DNA of 20,893 bases from Plantago elongata (GCA_036897095.1 JAYMSP010003145.1:1-20893), one strand, 5' to 3'. Positions 10,501 to 20,285 are shown, numbered from the stretch's first letter. Made by a program: numbers and translations. The notes: generated from the sequence alone by a model not told the origin.

Positions 10501-11693
10501 CAAATCATATGTAAGAATTCAACTCTCAGCTACAGGGGAATTTTTTTAAAAACTCCCCATAGGATACGCAAGTCGAATTGCCCAAACTTCTAGGTTGAAA
10601 TGTTGAATACATCTGGCATACCATATCCTTCACTGGACATGCTGGAGTTGTAAGCTCTAACCGAAATGAAACCTGAGATTCAAAGTGAGAACATTGAATG
10701 AGGGCATTGATCGATCTCTATATATGTAAATGAACTACTCATCAAGTCCAATCTGTCAAGAGACCTCTCCTGTTGACTTGCTAACGTCAAGATCCTTTAC
10801 AAACCCACACGAGACAATGTCTGCACCGAAATCCGGATCAATTATCTGGGACAAGGCTTTGAGAACCTCACTCTCAGCCGTTTGACTTGCAACTTCTGAC
10901 GCAATAGCTGCATTAAAGATGTGGCAACATGTACTTAGCACGAAATGCACTCTGCGCAACGGCAAGAAAAATAGCCTTGCAGGACAAAAATCCAAAAATG
11001 AAGTGCAGTCAGCTCAAATCATTACACCATGGTGCTGATCAGCTTGGATGACCATTAAGTCTCCGCTTAGCAATACTATCTGATAAACTACACCAATGCT
11101 AGAGGTATTGGTTTTAATTGAAATGCACCGATAATGCATATGATTTCTTCACTACGGATTTCAATCGCTCACACATCGATTACGAGTTGAATTATCGAAC
11201 TAAAATAACAGCTCAATAAGCCAAAGAGAATGCATTCCCAAAAGCATGGGCAAGATAATATAGCATAATTGAGCTCTATATTTTGGCCATCATGTACTAA
11301 TTGAACAACACTACATATAAAGTGGAGCATAATGAAAATGATGACGATTCAAACAAGTTAAAATAAGTTGAAAATGAAAAGATAAGAATGATTGACCTTG
11401 AGATTGAGCTGCTTTAGGTATGAGCAAGCTAGCTGAATAATGATTAGATGATGGAATCCCAGGAGGCCTTACAACATGTCTTTGAGATGGAAATGAAGTT
11501 TCAACAAGAAATTTCCCAGGCAAGTTGATAGTTCCTACATAAGTCGAAACCAAGCAGTTAGTCTAGCATTTGAATGCATAATTGAAGTGAAAATAATGAA
11601 AGACTTACTCCCTTTGAGTAGTTGACATTGTTGTTGTTGAGTAGAGCAGTAGAAAGGCAGAGTAGACGAAGATGGAGCATTAAGGAGCTGCAT
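7551..11693 (-). CDS. HCF101: HCF101, chloroplast 4Fe-4S scaffold P-loop ATPase (15 exons)
   Basis: Exons in transcript order: 11693-11609, 11534-11397, 10907-10765, 10672-10622, 10476-10321, 10220-10077, 9997-9855, 9721-9652, 9542-9447, 9310-9221, 9018-8965, 8772-8649, 8318-8194, 8036-7914, 7619-7551. They join in frame to 536 aa, near the usual size of about 530. HCF101 assembles 4Fe-4S clusters in the stroma for photosystem I and ferredoxin-thioredoxin reductase. Residues 1 to about 70 are Ser/Gln-rich and fit a transit peptide. The MIP18/DUF59 domain (about 86-160) contains [14 protein letters not shown] and TPACPVKDM (Cys134). The Mrp/NBP35 ATPase has CKGGVGKST (190-198), [10 protein letters not shown] (218 onward) and DMPPGTGD (296-303). 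Cys345, Cys352, Cys420 and Cys425 are further candidate cluster ligands. A DUF971 domain follows, with [14 protein letters not shown] ending at 514. The start is fixed by an in-frame TGA nine bases upstream. No lesion was seen. Confidence 0.94.
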
Positions 11694-12525
11694 TTTTCGT
11701 CACTCTCTGTTAATAATAAGCAACAGCAACAACAGAAGAGAAGAGTGGCCTTTACTTTTCTGTTGTGTTGTTGTTTGGGTGTGTAATTTGGCAGAGTATA
11801 TTGGAGCCATACATTTTGATTGTAGAGGGTGACATGTAATCTTGCTTGTGTTTCATTTGCAGTATGATGGCCCATCAAACATCATCCACAAACATGCACC
11901 CTTATATTTATTTTACTTTTTTCTTTTCTCCAACCAAAACAAATTCTTTTTATTGTAATGTCACTAGAGTTTTAGATAGTTTAAATTAAGTTGATAACAA
12001 TACTCATGTGCAAAATAGTTTTTGATGAATCCATATATAATAATTTCATAATTAGAGGTCCATGCACATGAGCAATATTAGCAACTTGATGTTTTTCGGT
12101 GTTTACACGAGGGAGTAGTGTTGTTTAACGAGTTTAAATAAGTATGTCATTTCTCAAACTCAGACTCACTTAGATTCGAGTTTTACTCAAATTCGAGTAG
12201 AGCTTGAGCTCACGAAAATCTCTATCTCTCTCTCTCACGTTGAGTATCAAATCATACTAATATCGACACATAAGTAAATGCGTTTACTTAAATTGTGGAT
12301 GGTAAAATCGAAAAAAGGCCTACGGGTTAGTGTTTCCATTTCAGGTCCAGCAAGCTCTTTACCTAATGAGGCCCAGATATCGTTTTCAGGCCTAGCTAGC
12401 CCCTCATTAATCAGCGAGTCGCGATTTAGTTTATACTTTATACTTTATAGTATCCAATTAGTATTAGTATCGAATTAGTGATCGGAATCCTCATCCACAA
12501 AACATTCCAAAGAAAATATCAGCTT
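11694..12525. promoter_or_regulatory. Divergent spacer between HCF101 and the DUF538 gene
   Basis: This stretch (with the DUF538 TATA box and leader just right of it) separates two start codons that point away from each other by 973 bp. On the HCF101 side, an AATATACT word (11799-11806, minus strand) is a weak TATA candidate, and GGCCCA at 11869-11874 is a TGGGCC site II element in HCF101 orientation, a motif frequent before genes for organelle proteins. The middle is AT-rich. A repeat-like GAGT/CGAGT island is at about 12120-12237, and an 8-bp inverted repeat TAATGAGG/CCTCATTA lies at 12364-12371 and 12402-12409. All regulatory readings are motif-based inference. Confidence 0.45.
12120..12237. 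repeat. Degraded GAGTTTGAGCTCGAG-type repeat with CT tract
   Basis: Words such as AACGAGTTTAAATAAG, ATTCGAGT (twice) and GAGCTTGAGCTC occur close together, ending in a (CT)n tract at about 12224-12237. This wording is familiar from dispersed plant repeats, but no terminal repeats or target duplications could be identified. Confidence 0.35.
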
Positions 12526-12535
12526 TATATATAAA
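12526..12535 (+). promoter_or_regulatory. TATA box of the DUF538 gene
   Basis: TATATATAAA is a strong plant TATA box, 132-141 bp before the start codon at 12667. A transcription start near 12565 gives a leader of about 100 bases that is rich in C and A and free of upstream ATGs after about 12570. Confidence 0.65.
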
Positions 12536-12666
12536 AAAGTCAAAACAAACATAAGACCATGATTAAAGACTGAAACTTGAAAGATCAAATCGACACGCAT
12601 AACAGTTTTCTTCTCCAATCCAAACAATCCCCAATTCGTCATCAGATCAAACCCTCCTGCTAACCA

Positions 12667-13110
12667 ATGGCGAAACCGCTTATCCTCATCCTCACAATAC
12701 TTTCTCTCGTCACCGTTTCCATCGCCTCCACCAGTATCATCTCACCCCACCAAGAATTGAACAAGTACGGTTTTCCAGTCGGCCTTTTACCCTCTGGAGT
12801 AGAGTCCTACTCCCTCAACCACACAACCGGCCGCTTCCTCGTCACGTTCGGCGACTCCTGCCGCATCACTCTACCTCCTGACAACTACCTCGCCACCTTC
12901 TCCAAAAAAATCACCGGCAAAATTGTCGAAAATCGAATCGCTGAGCTCGACGGGATCAGCGTAAGGGCTTTCTATAAGTGGTGGGGTATTACTGGAATTC
13001 AATCGAAAGGGGAGAAATTGGTGTTTGAGGTTGGTATGGTTTCTGCTAATTATCCTTCGAAGAATTTCGACAAGGCTCCGGAATGTGAGGGGCGTAGCTC
13101 TTCTTCTTAA
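12667..13110 (+). CDS. DUF538 family secreted protein (single exon)
   Basis: This is an intronless 147-aa protein, the usual DUF538 size. Residues 1-20 (MAKPLILILTILSLVTVSIA) form a signal peptide, so it probably enters the secretory pathway. The family signature follows: YGFPVGLLP at 34-42, SYSLNHTTGRFLVTFGDSC, the YKWWGI strand at 103-108, and a late KAPEC. Cys65 and Cys140 could form a disulfide, and Asn51-His-Thr is a possible N-glycosylation site. DUF538 proteins are plant-specific. Their biochemical role is unsettled, with proposals around cell-wall pectin or chlorophyll binding, so I assign no function. The Ser-rich tail (GRSSSS) is not conserved in the family as I know it. A strong TATA box upstream and an AATAAA downstream support an expressed gene. 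Confidence 0.88.
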   Translation: MAKPLILILTILSLVTVSIASTSIISPHQELNKYGFPVGLLPSGVESYSLNHTTGRFLVTFGDSCRITLPPDNYLATFSKKITGKIVENRIAELDGISVRAFYKWWGITGIQSKGEKLVFEVGMVSANYPSKNFDKAPECEGRSSSS

Positions 13111-13168
13111 AGGTTTGCACACTCCTTTTGACTTCTACTGAGCTATTACGTATTTTGTAATAGAGAAC

Positions 13169-13174
13169 AATAAA
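13169..13174 (+). terminator. Poly(A) signal of the DUF538 gene
   Basis: AATAAA lies 59 bases after the stop codon, within ordinary AT-rich 3' UTR-like sequence. A longer transcript extending into the following kilobase cannot be excluded. Confidence 0.5.
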
Positions 13175-13269
13175 TCGTTTATTAAGTTCTTATATATTTT
13201 AATAATCTACCCTTTATTGATTGCTGGGAATGATTCCGTGAGTCTATGCGGAGGTTAATTGTAACTCAG

Positions 13270-13640
13270 CTCTTGTTTATTGAAGTATATACCTGCGTGT
13301 ATTTGAGCAGTAGTGCCCCCTGTTGAATTATCAATGACAGTAGGTTTGTGCTAGAGAGTGCTATGAGCTTTTATCAGTTATAAGAGGTGGCTCTATGTAT
13401 GAAAAAAAACTTAAAAGTTGGGATGGGAACCAAAGATCATGGTGGTTTATTAAGAGGGTGCTAGGTATGGTGAAGTGCATGTGTGTGTTTGAGCTGTAGT
13501 GCCTTGTAGGCTGTACTTGTATGTTGAGTTATAGCTGACAGTAGTTTTGCGGTACAGTGTGCTATAAGGTTTTATCGATTATGTGAGGCTCTATGAAAGA
13601 AATAGTTTCTTTGACAACTAAATCGGATGGGATGGTAAAG
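13270..13640. repeat. Diverged tandem duplication, unit about 185 bp
   Basis: Two copies follow one another, about 13270-13435 and 13450-13640. Shared ordered blocks include GTTTGAGC-type plus GTAGTGCC, TGTTGA(A/G)TTAT, GACAGTAG, GTGCTAT, TTTTATC, GGCTCTATG and GGGATGGG. The second copy carries an extra block of about 15 bases after GTAGTGCC. Identity is clearly below 90%, so the event is old. No coding potential is evident in either copy. Confidence 0.7.
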
Positions 13641-15836
13641 CTTTTGATGAAGAACTAAAACTCCAACCGTCATGTTCCGCTTGGAAGGTGCAGCCTTTCT
13701 TTGTTGCCAATGCTTGCAAGGGTGTCACATGCAAATATGCAATCTTCATTCTTGGCACATCCTTCTCCGGTATCTAGGATTTGGGCACGCCAAAATACGT
13801 GTTGGGTCCATATTTGACCGGAAACTAATCACTGGGTGATGAACAAAAAGTTAAAGAAAATTAAACAACAATAATGGGTGTTACTCTGTGATACTCTAGT
13901 GATCGACTTGTAAAATATCAGTTCTGGATCTAGCAGGCGGAATCATAATGAATGGCTCAATGGTTGGTACTGGAGTATATAGATATGCCTATATTATCTT
14001 CATGTGCTTCATGAATACAATAGAATACCATGTAAAACTCTTTGTAGTAGTTCAAACTTGCAGCAGAGGCCATTCCTGCAGTGTCCTTATGCCTTTTTGG
14101 ATATTTATTGGAACTCTGAATTTGGTCCTTTATGTTATCATTACATTGAGTTGGTCATTTTATGTGTCTTTGTGCATTTTATATTCCCTTCCCTTGGTAG
14201 TTTTGAGCATCCATCATAGTTATTGAGCCATATGTCTAGTAGCAAAAAATCAAACACCTTTGTATTGGGTTAAAAACCAAAATCTCTTGAATGGGTGATT
14301 TAGGCTACCTGGACTGTTTAGATTTGTGAGCAGTTGTATACCTCTATTTTGTTCATTTGGCGTGGCAGGAGCATATAATGAGCTTTGATAATTTCCGATG
14401 CTTTATCATTAATAATCAATATATTTCGCCTTCTCCACAATTAAAGAATAAAGAATAAAATAAAGCCGTGGCTGTTTTTTAGTTCTGCTATCAAAGGATA
14501 AAAGACGATGGGATCTTGGTTTTACTTCTGAGTTTCTTTCATTCGAAGAATTTGTTTTTTAACAGGCGAGTCTGTTCTCAAGTGTCAGTGAAATGTCATT
14601 CCACAAACTTACTAAACATGCCTTCATTTTTTTGTCCAGGCAGCAGGTTTTGGCTTGAAACAGTGGGATGGTTTGGAGTTTGGGATCTGGAAGTTGTTCT
14701 AGTTACACGAAGTACTTATTCTAGGCCTTTAGAAGACATCGGGTTATTTATTTCTACACAGCCCAATCCTAATAAGAAGCTATGTATATATTGGGATCTA
14801 TTAATATGTATCTGATAACTTTGCAATGTGAAAATCTGGGCCAAATTTGTCTGTTGTAAGTTGGCATGCGATTGATCAAGTACATGTGCTTTCTAGTTTG
14901 TTTTGTATTGACAATTTATGATTATTATTAGCTACAAGTACTAAACTATGTATAAGATGTTTGAATTACAAGAACCCCTATCACAGATCCAATAAACGAC
15001 CGCAAGCTCCAGGAAAATTGACAGCAAGTGATAGTCTTTCAGCTCAGGAAAGTTAAAGTGGCTTGAGTTCTTCCTTGATTTCTTTAGCTGGCTTAAGGTA
15101 GTTCTTACTGTATTAACTCAGTTGTCAATCAATTTACATAGGTGATGTGTTGCTGAACGCTTGTCAAGAGTCGAGACTCAAGTGAAACCCAAAATCCAAT
15201 GCTGGTACGATGTAAATAGTTACCTTATCCTTTTTGTTGTGGGCTTGTGTTTTGTGCTATTTACGTTTGGAGTGCATCAGCCGGGTTTTTTGGGGTACCA
15301 GTTAGGCAGTTACCCTGTAGAAATGCACATCACTAAACCCTACCATCCACTAGAAGAAACTGAACCCTAATCTGCTTTAAGTTGTCAACGATTCACATGT
15401 GATCCATATAGTCCATCAAATGAAAGGACTACATACATTTTCATGTGCAGTAAAGAAAGATTTGATGTTCCATCCCTTACAAATCTGGTAAAACCGTATA
15501 TGAAAGGTAACTCAGGTTGTCAAACTGAAAAGACAATTGATAGATAAAACCAAACAAGCATTTATTATGATTTGAACATCAATTCAATTCTCTCCCCCAC
15601 CTGGAAGAAGAATCTAATGAACTCTCACTGGAGCTGGACTGAATGATATCGCGATTGTAGAATTTCGTATTATTATAATGTTCAATCCTATATAAAGAAT
15701 TGCAAATTCTAATCGTTTCTGTTAATGTTTCAATACCGACATTATCAATTTTGGTGACATCTTATCAAATAGAATTCAAGATCACTCTATTGTTCATGTG
15801 CTCTGCATGTGGCTAGTTTTATGTATGACACTAAAT
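13641..15836. other. Gene-free stretch, possibly transcribed 3' flank
   Basis: No family was recognised. The sequence is less AT-rich than its right-hand neighbours and contains several AATAAA-type signals (cluster near 14444-14464) and an acceptor-like CATTTTTTTGTCCAG ending at 14639. It could be a long alternative 3' UTR of the DUF538 gene, a non-coding RNA or a decayed gene. Longer open frames here either lack an ATG or are low-complexity hydrophobic reads. Confidence 0.4.
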
Positions 15837-16066
15837 TATTCCCCGTCCCGCTTCGAATGTTCTGCGGAACCGGACATAAATTTTAAGAAAAAAGTGATAA
15901 AATAAAAAGAAAAGTATAAATTATAAATGTGATTGGATAAAGTATGACAAATAGTAAATAAAGTATAAAAGATAATATATAAAGTATGAGAAAAATTTTT
16001 TATTTAAAAAAACACAACTTTTAAATCGAAACAGTTTAAAATAAAAAGCGGGAATTTGGCGGAGTA
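15837..16066. mobile_element. Stowaway-like MITE, degraded
   Basis: The left end reads TA-TTCCCCGTCCCGC, and the right end, read inward on the minus strand, is TA-CTCCGCC followed by TTCCCGC. Both resemble the Stowaway terminal consensus CTCCCTCCGTCCC flanked by a TA target duplication. The interior repeats AAAGTATAA/AAAGTATGA words, which is typical of these short non-coding DNA transposons. The element is about 230 bp with no coding capacity; it would have been mobilised by a Tc1/mariner transposase elsewhere. The terminal repeats are imperfect, so it is an old copy. Confidence 0.55.
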
Positions 16067-18300
16067 ACTATTAGCTAAGCAATGTCCCATGTGCATGCAC
16101 AATAAATCATCAATCACGTGATTGAAACAACGTAACCCACTCGAAAATGAATTTAGAGATAAATCAATCCAAATAATTGAGCCACGCCATCTACAGTTAA
16201 ATGAAATGGGCAATGCAATAAACTAGTAATATTAATAATGCATGGTTGTAGTGAAAGTGGCAATCCAACACAAGCAGCATAGTACTTGTTGTATTTGGCT
16301 TTACGACTTAGAAATGGCCAAAATTAAATTCTCATAAGTTAAGAGAATGTATTTATTAGAGTGTCATCTAATCTTATTATCTTATGCCCTACTGGTTCCA
16401 CATGATGATGAGGAGGAATTGTCATTTATGAGGAAAACATGGCTGTTTATGTCACACCAGTAACGTAAAGTATGAGTTTATTAGAGTGTCTTTCGGTGGG
16501 ATTTGGTTAACTATAATCGGACCTACTACGAATAAATAATTCTACTTATTTTTATTTTAACAAGGTGGATAACATGATTTACCAATACTTAGTTGGTTTT
16601 CTTACTTGATAACAATATTATATTTTAACTATAATCAGACCTACTACGGACAATTTATTCGATGAACAGTGATTTGGCCTAAAATACAATTTAAATATTT
16701 CATTTCAATTTCATTTTAAACACAATTTTACCAAAATCTTAATTCAAATGCCATGCCAATCGGTCCATAATTCCATGAAAACTGAAGAACCTTATCCATA
16801 TATAATATTGAAGATTTGAAGTTATAGTCATATTGATGGTCCTACTCGGCTACTCCTACTCTTTCCAACTTAAAGGCCACTCTCTATATACTTGTTATCA
16901 GAATCACTTAAAAAGAGAAAAAGAAATTGCGATTTTCACCCGTTTTAAAGTTCCGAAGGATCACTTTCCTGCTCATCTTTTTATTGGATACATTACATGA
17001 ATCTATTTAAAAGAATTACAGTTTTCATTTCACATGAACATCTTTTTCTTGAATATCACTATTATAATTATGCTATTACAGTCAATCGATCATATTACAT
17101 TAAATATACTTAAAGTATTCACAAATCAATCAATACATGATCTCATCATTCATCGACTCACTCTATTACAAAATTAGTATACACTAAAACATAAACCCCC
17201 TCTGATAAAAATTGAACTCATAACCTATTGAATCATTAACACCTCATATCTCATTGGCTCTTGGATACTTTCGGTGAAATGTGATTGTCGTGCAATATTT
17301 TCTTAGCCAGACATTCTAAAAATGTCGTACTCTCTTTGTTAATCACGTATATGCGTTTATACAAGCAGCTGGCCATGTTTCAACAATGTCCACAAAATCA
17401 CGGGTCAATTTGGACATGTTCCATCAAACTTTCTATATAATTCCCTGGCTAGACTGTTATCCTGGGTAAATGTATACTCCTTCCTTCTCAATACGGTCGT
17501 CATTGATCCATTTCATCAGTAATATACATTATTAATAACTTAAATATTTTTATTAGTAACATCGATGATTTTATTAATATTATATATATATCTCTACAAT
17601 AAGTTATTTAAAAATTGTATTTATAAAAATTATTAATTGTTAATATAAGTGACCAAGTTGTCGCTGGTAGAAGTGTAAATTCCTTTTATCCGGCATGCTT
17701 AATGCCATGACACGAACCATACGGGATATAATTGTATAATCACGGTTAAGTGTGCAGCAGCTACATAAATTAAGATGGAAGATTTGATTAATTTATCTTA
17801 ACCCTAGAGATATGAGCCTTTATTTGACTATGCTTTGTGGCGCCATTCATTTGAATTTGTAATCGTGGTTAATTATACTGTATATAAGTTGTTGATCTAG
17901 TGTTTGATTCCTCCACAAGTTGTAGGAGTATTGACCATTTGACCTCTACATTGTCATTTTTACATACCAAATTACTAAACACCTGCAATAAAGTACAAAA
18001 AACTCGAAGGACTCGAAACAAATTCTGTTTTATTTTGTTTTAAAGAAGCCACTTGTAACATGTTAAGTTTTGAATGACATTATTAAAAATATTACCGTCA
18101 CATTGTAGTAATAATAGTATATTCATTTTAACTATTAGATTAAATTTATATTCAATCTCATCTATTGATTAATTATTAATTTGATATAATATTAGCAGTT
18201 CACTGAGGATCAAGTTATATGCGTATCCTGAAAAGATGATTTCTGATGTATGTGACATGTGTGAAACATTTTATAAAAGGCATGGATAAATGTTAGTTCT
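16067..18300. other. Gene-free AT-rich stretch
   Basis: No gene, RNA or intact mobile element was recognised. Short direct repeats occur at 16352-16648. A single Stowaway-like end (TACTCCTTCCTTCT, from 17475) has no visible partner. The rest is simple AT-rich intergenic sequence. Confidence 0.55.
16352..16648. repeat. Two families of short direct repeats
   Basis: TTTATTAGAGTGTC occurs at 16352-16365 and 16477-16490. A 24-bp word beginning TTAACTATAAT and ending ACCTACTACG occurs at 16507-16530 and 16625-16648 with one mismatch. The spacings are 125 and 118 bp, suggesting two rounds of local duplication or a small decayed element. Confidence 0.75.
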
Positions 18301-18316
18301 CATATATGTTGTTCTT

Positions 18317-18405
18317 TGTCTTTGTAACGCCATTTTCATGACGCTTTGTCTTTGTGACGCCTGTCTACGTGATACTGTCTTTGTGACGCATTGTCTTTGT
18401 GACGC
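18317..18405. repeat. Tandem array of 14-16-bp units (TGTCTTTGTGACGC)
   Basis: Units start at about 18317, 18331, 18347, 18362, 18376 and 18392. Three are exact TGTCTTTGTGACGC and one has TAACGC; the units at 18331 and 18362 are diverged. The array is richer in GC than its surroundings and is followed by a pure AT-rich spacer. Such arrays of short units occur in subterminal regions of CACTA and Mutator-like DNA transposons, but no terminal inverted repeat was found. Confidence 0.85.
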
Positions 18406-18475
18406 TTTTTTATTAAATATTATTTAAGTATTTTAAATCAATCATTTAAATTCATAATTAAAATTATTTTCTATC

Positions 18476-18660
18476 CTCCTCCACTGACCGGAATTTGGCG
18501 ACCACCCTCCTCCACTGACCGGAATTTGGTGACCACCCTCCTCCACTTACCGAAATCCGACGACCACCTCATGCACATCGAATTCTGGCGACCACCTCAA
18601 GTCCTCAAGCACACCGAAATCCGGCAACCACCTCAAGCACATCGGAATTCGACAATCACC
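18476..18660. repeat. Tandem array of 28-36-bp units (…CCGGAATTTGGCGACCACC)
   Basis: Six units: 18476-18506, 18507-18537, 18538-18568, 18569-18596, 18597-18632 and 18633-18660. The first two differ by a single base; the others diverge progressively to the right but keep CGAAAT/CGGAAT, GGCGA and ACCACC. The array is C-rich on the plus strand and lies 70 bp to the right of the 15-bp array, separated by AT-rich DNA. The unit length is not a multiple of three throughout, which argues against a protein repeat. Confidence 0.88.
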
Positions 18661-20154
18661 GAAATAGACATCCACTATAAGTTATTGACGAGTTTAGATG
18701 ATGCATCCGCAGAAATATCACATCCACCATGTTTAAGTGGCCATGGCCGGACCTGCAAAAAATTCATAGTAGACAATGTTGCAACAATGTTTTTGTTATG
18801 ATGTAGCATTTGGTTGACGATATCATCAAACACGAAGATTCTTGCTACAACATTATCACTAAATGATGCTGCATCGATTTGAAACTCTAAAAGTCTAAAT
18901 AACGAATACAGCTACTTTTGTAGCAGCATTGTGATTATATTGCTATATCATTGTTTGTCTTGTAAATAAACAACATCCATTAATGTTTGCTCTCTCTTTA
19001 TGAAATTAAATGGTGTGTTGTATTTCTTCTTTATATTGAACCTGAGTTTAACATAAAAAGTAAAATCCAATATGTATTAAATAATTTTAGAAGTCAAAGA
19101 GTCATCTTATCTATTCATTTTATTATTCAAACGTCAAAATCGTTTCTATTTTATTCATTTTAAGATTTAAAAATAATTACTTGTATATTGCCTTTTCAAT
19201 TTTATTAATAATTTGTTCAACTATTTCAATTTTTACCATAATGTACTCTTAAATTAAAATTTTAGTAGTTTAATAAACTTATATAATTAAAATTTAATTA
19301 TTAAAATTTTATTATATAATTTCATTAAGATCATTTATTATTAATGAGTAATATATGGTCAAAGTTGAAGACATTTGAATATTTGAAAGTTAAGATAGCA
19401 AGATTTTCTAAAAGTGATAAAATATACTTTAATTAATATTTCATTTATTTATCTAACCTAACTCACTAATACATAAATCAATTATATTAAAACATATATA
19501 ATATCATAAAGTATAGGAAATGACGTGTATTAATGATAGACATAATAGCTTCTAAAGTACAGTATATATAATGTTTTAAACAAACTAATAAACTTTATAA
19601 AACTTTTGATTTTTTTGGTTATAATTGTATTGTATGTTAGTCTATTTATTAATTTTGTATCTCAAAAGACTTAGTCATCCAATATAGCATTTATATTAAT
19701 TTTAAGACGTATATCGGAGGTATGCGGGTCTAATTTACGCGGTTCTATTGATATGGTCAAATGGGCATTGACCGGACAAGAAATGTCAAATTCAAGACTA
19801 TTGTTGGTAACTCGGCGGCCTTGCGAACTTTCATACATGATTTTCACTATTTGAACTCACCACAAAAGTTTTTTCCAATTATAATATAAGCTAAACAGAG
19901 CTTTTATTTGTATCGATACAAGTCATTCTTTAGATGACAACGATTATAGCTAATTAGGAATCGAGTAGGCAACCTAGATCAAGCATTATAGTATAGTAAT
20001 TGTAGTAAATCTCATATAGATTCTAAAGTCTGTACCATTCTCCCTCTATTGAGATAGTTGACGGATTGTCAACAAATTATTTTAATAAATTTTATTTTTT
20101 GGAGTTGGTTGCCAATTCTAAATCTTATTTTGTAGAACATATCTTGACCCCATG
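18661..20154. other. Gene-free AT-rich stretch
   Basis: The first 300 bp repeat TGTAGCA, TGCTAC and GTTGCAACAA-like words and include a GCTAC-TTTT-GTAGC hairpin (18910-18923), continuing the repetitive character of the arrays to the left. From about 19000 to 20150 the sequence is very AT-rich with no recognisable gene, RNA or mobile element. Confidence 0.5.
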
Positions 20155-20285
20155 ATCAGGGATGACAATGGGTTGGACATCTTGAGGCCCGGTCTGGGAC
20201 TGGCAATATTTCATAGGCTTATGGCCCTAACCGGTCTTGAGACTTGGGCCTAGGCACAGGCCACTATGAGCCAGGGCCGGGCTTG
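20155..20285. repeat. GGCC-rich degraded dispersed repeat
   Basis: Starting with GGGATGACAATGGGTTGGAC, the island repeats words such as GGCCCGG, GGGCC, GGCCGGGC and CTTGGGCC. The opening and the GGCC words are characteristic of a widespread class of degraded plant repeats. It lies immediately left of the putative element at 20301, so it may be the insertion site or simply an older neighbour. Confidence 0.45.

Noticed and set aside
13948-14226. 92-codon ATG frame rich in hydrophobic residues
   Set aside because: The composition reflects T-rich DNA, an overlapping frame is also open, and there are no recognisable motifs or promoter.
14516-14815. 99-codon open frame
   Set aside because: It starts with TTG, contains low-complexity hydrophobic reads, and matches no family I know. 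It may overlap a transcribed non-coding exon instead.
15161-15370. 69-codon frame with one membrane-like segment
   Set aside because: It opens with TTG, not ATG; the first Met is near its end. No family resemblance and no splice partners were found.
16890-16905. Primer-binding-site-like TGTTATCAGAATC near a possible LTR
   Set aside because: The match to the initiator tRNA-Met site is poor, and no flanking LTR pair or retroelement coding sequence is present.
18526-18801. 91-codon frame across the minisatellite
   Set aside because: It starts with GTG and its apparent protein repeats follow the DNA array, whose units are not all multiples of three.
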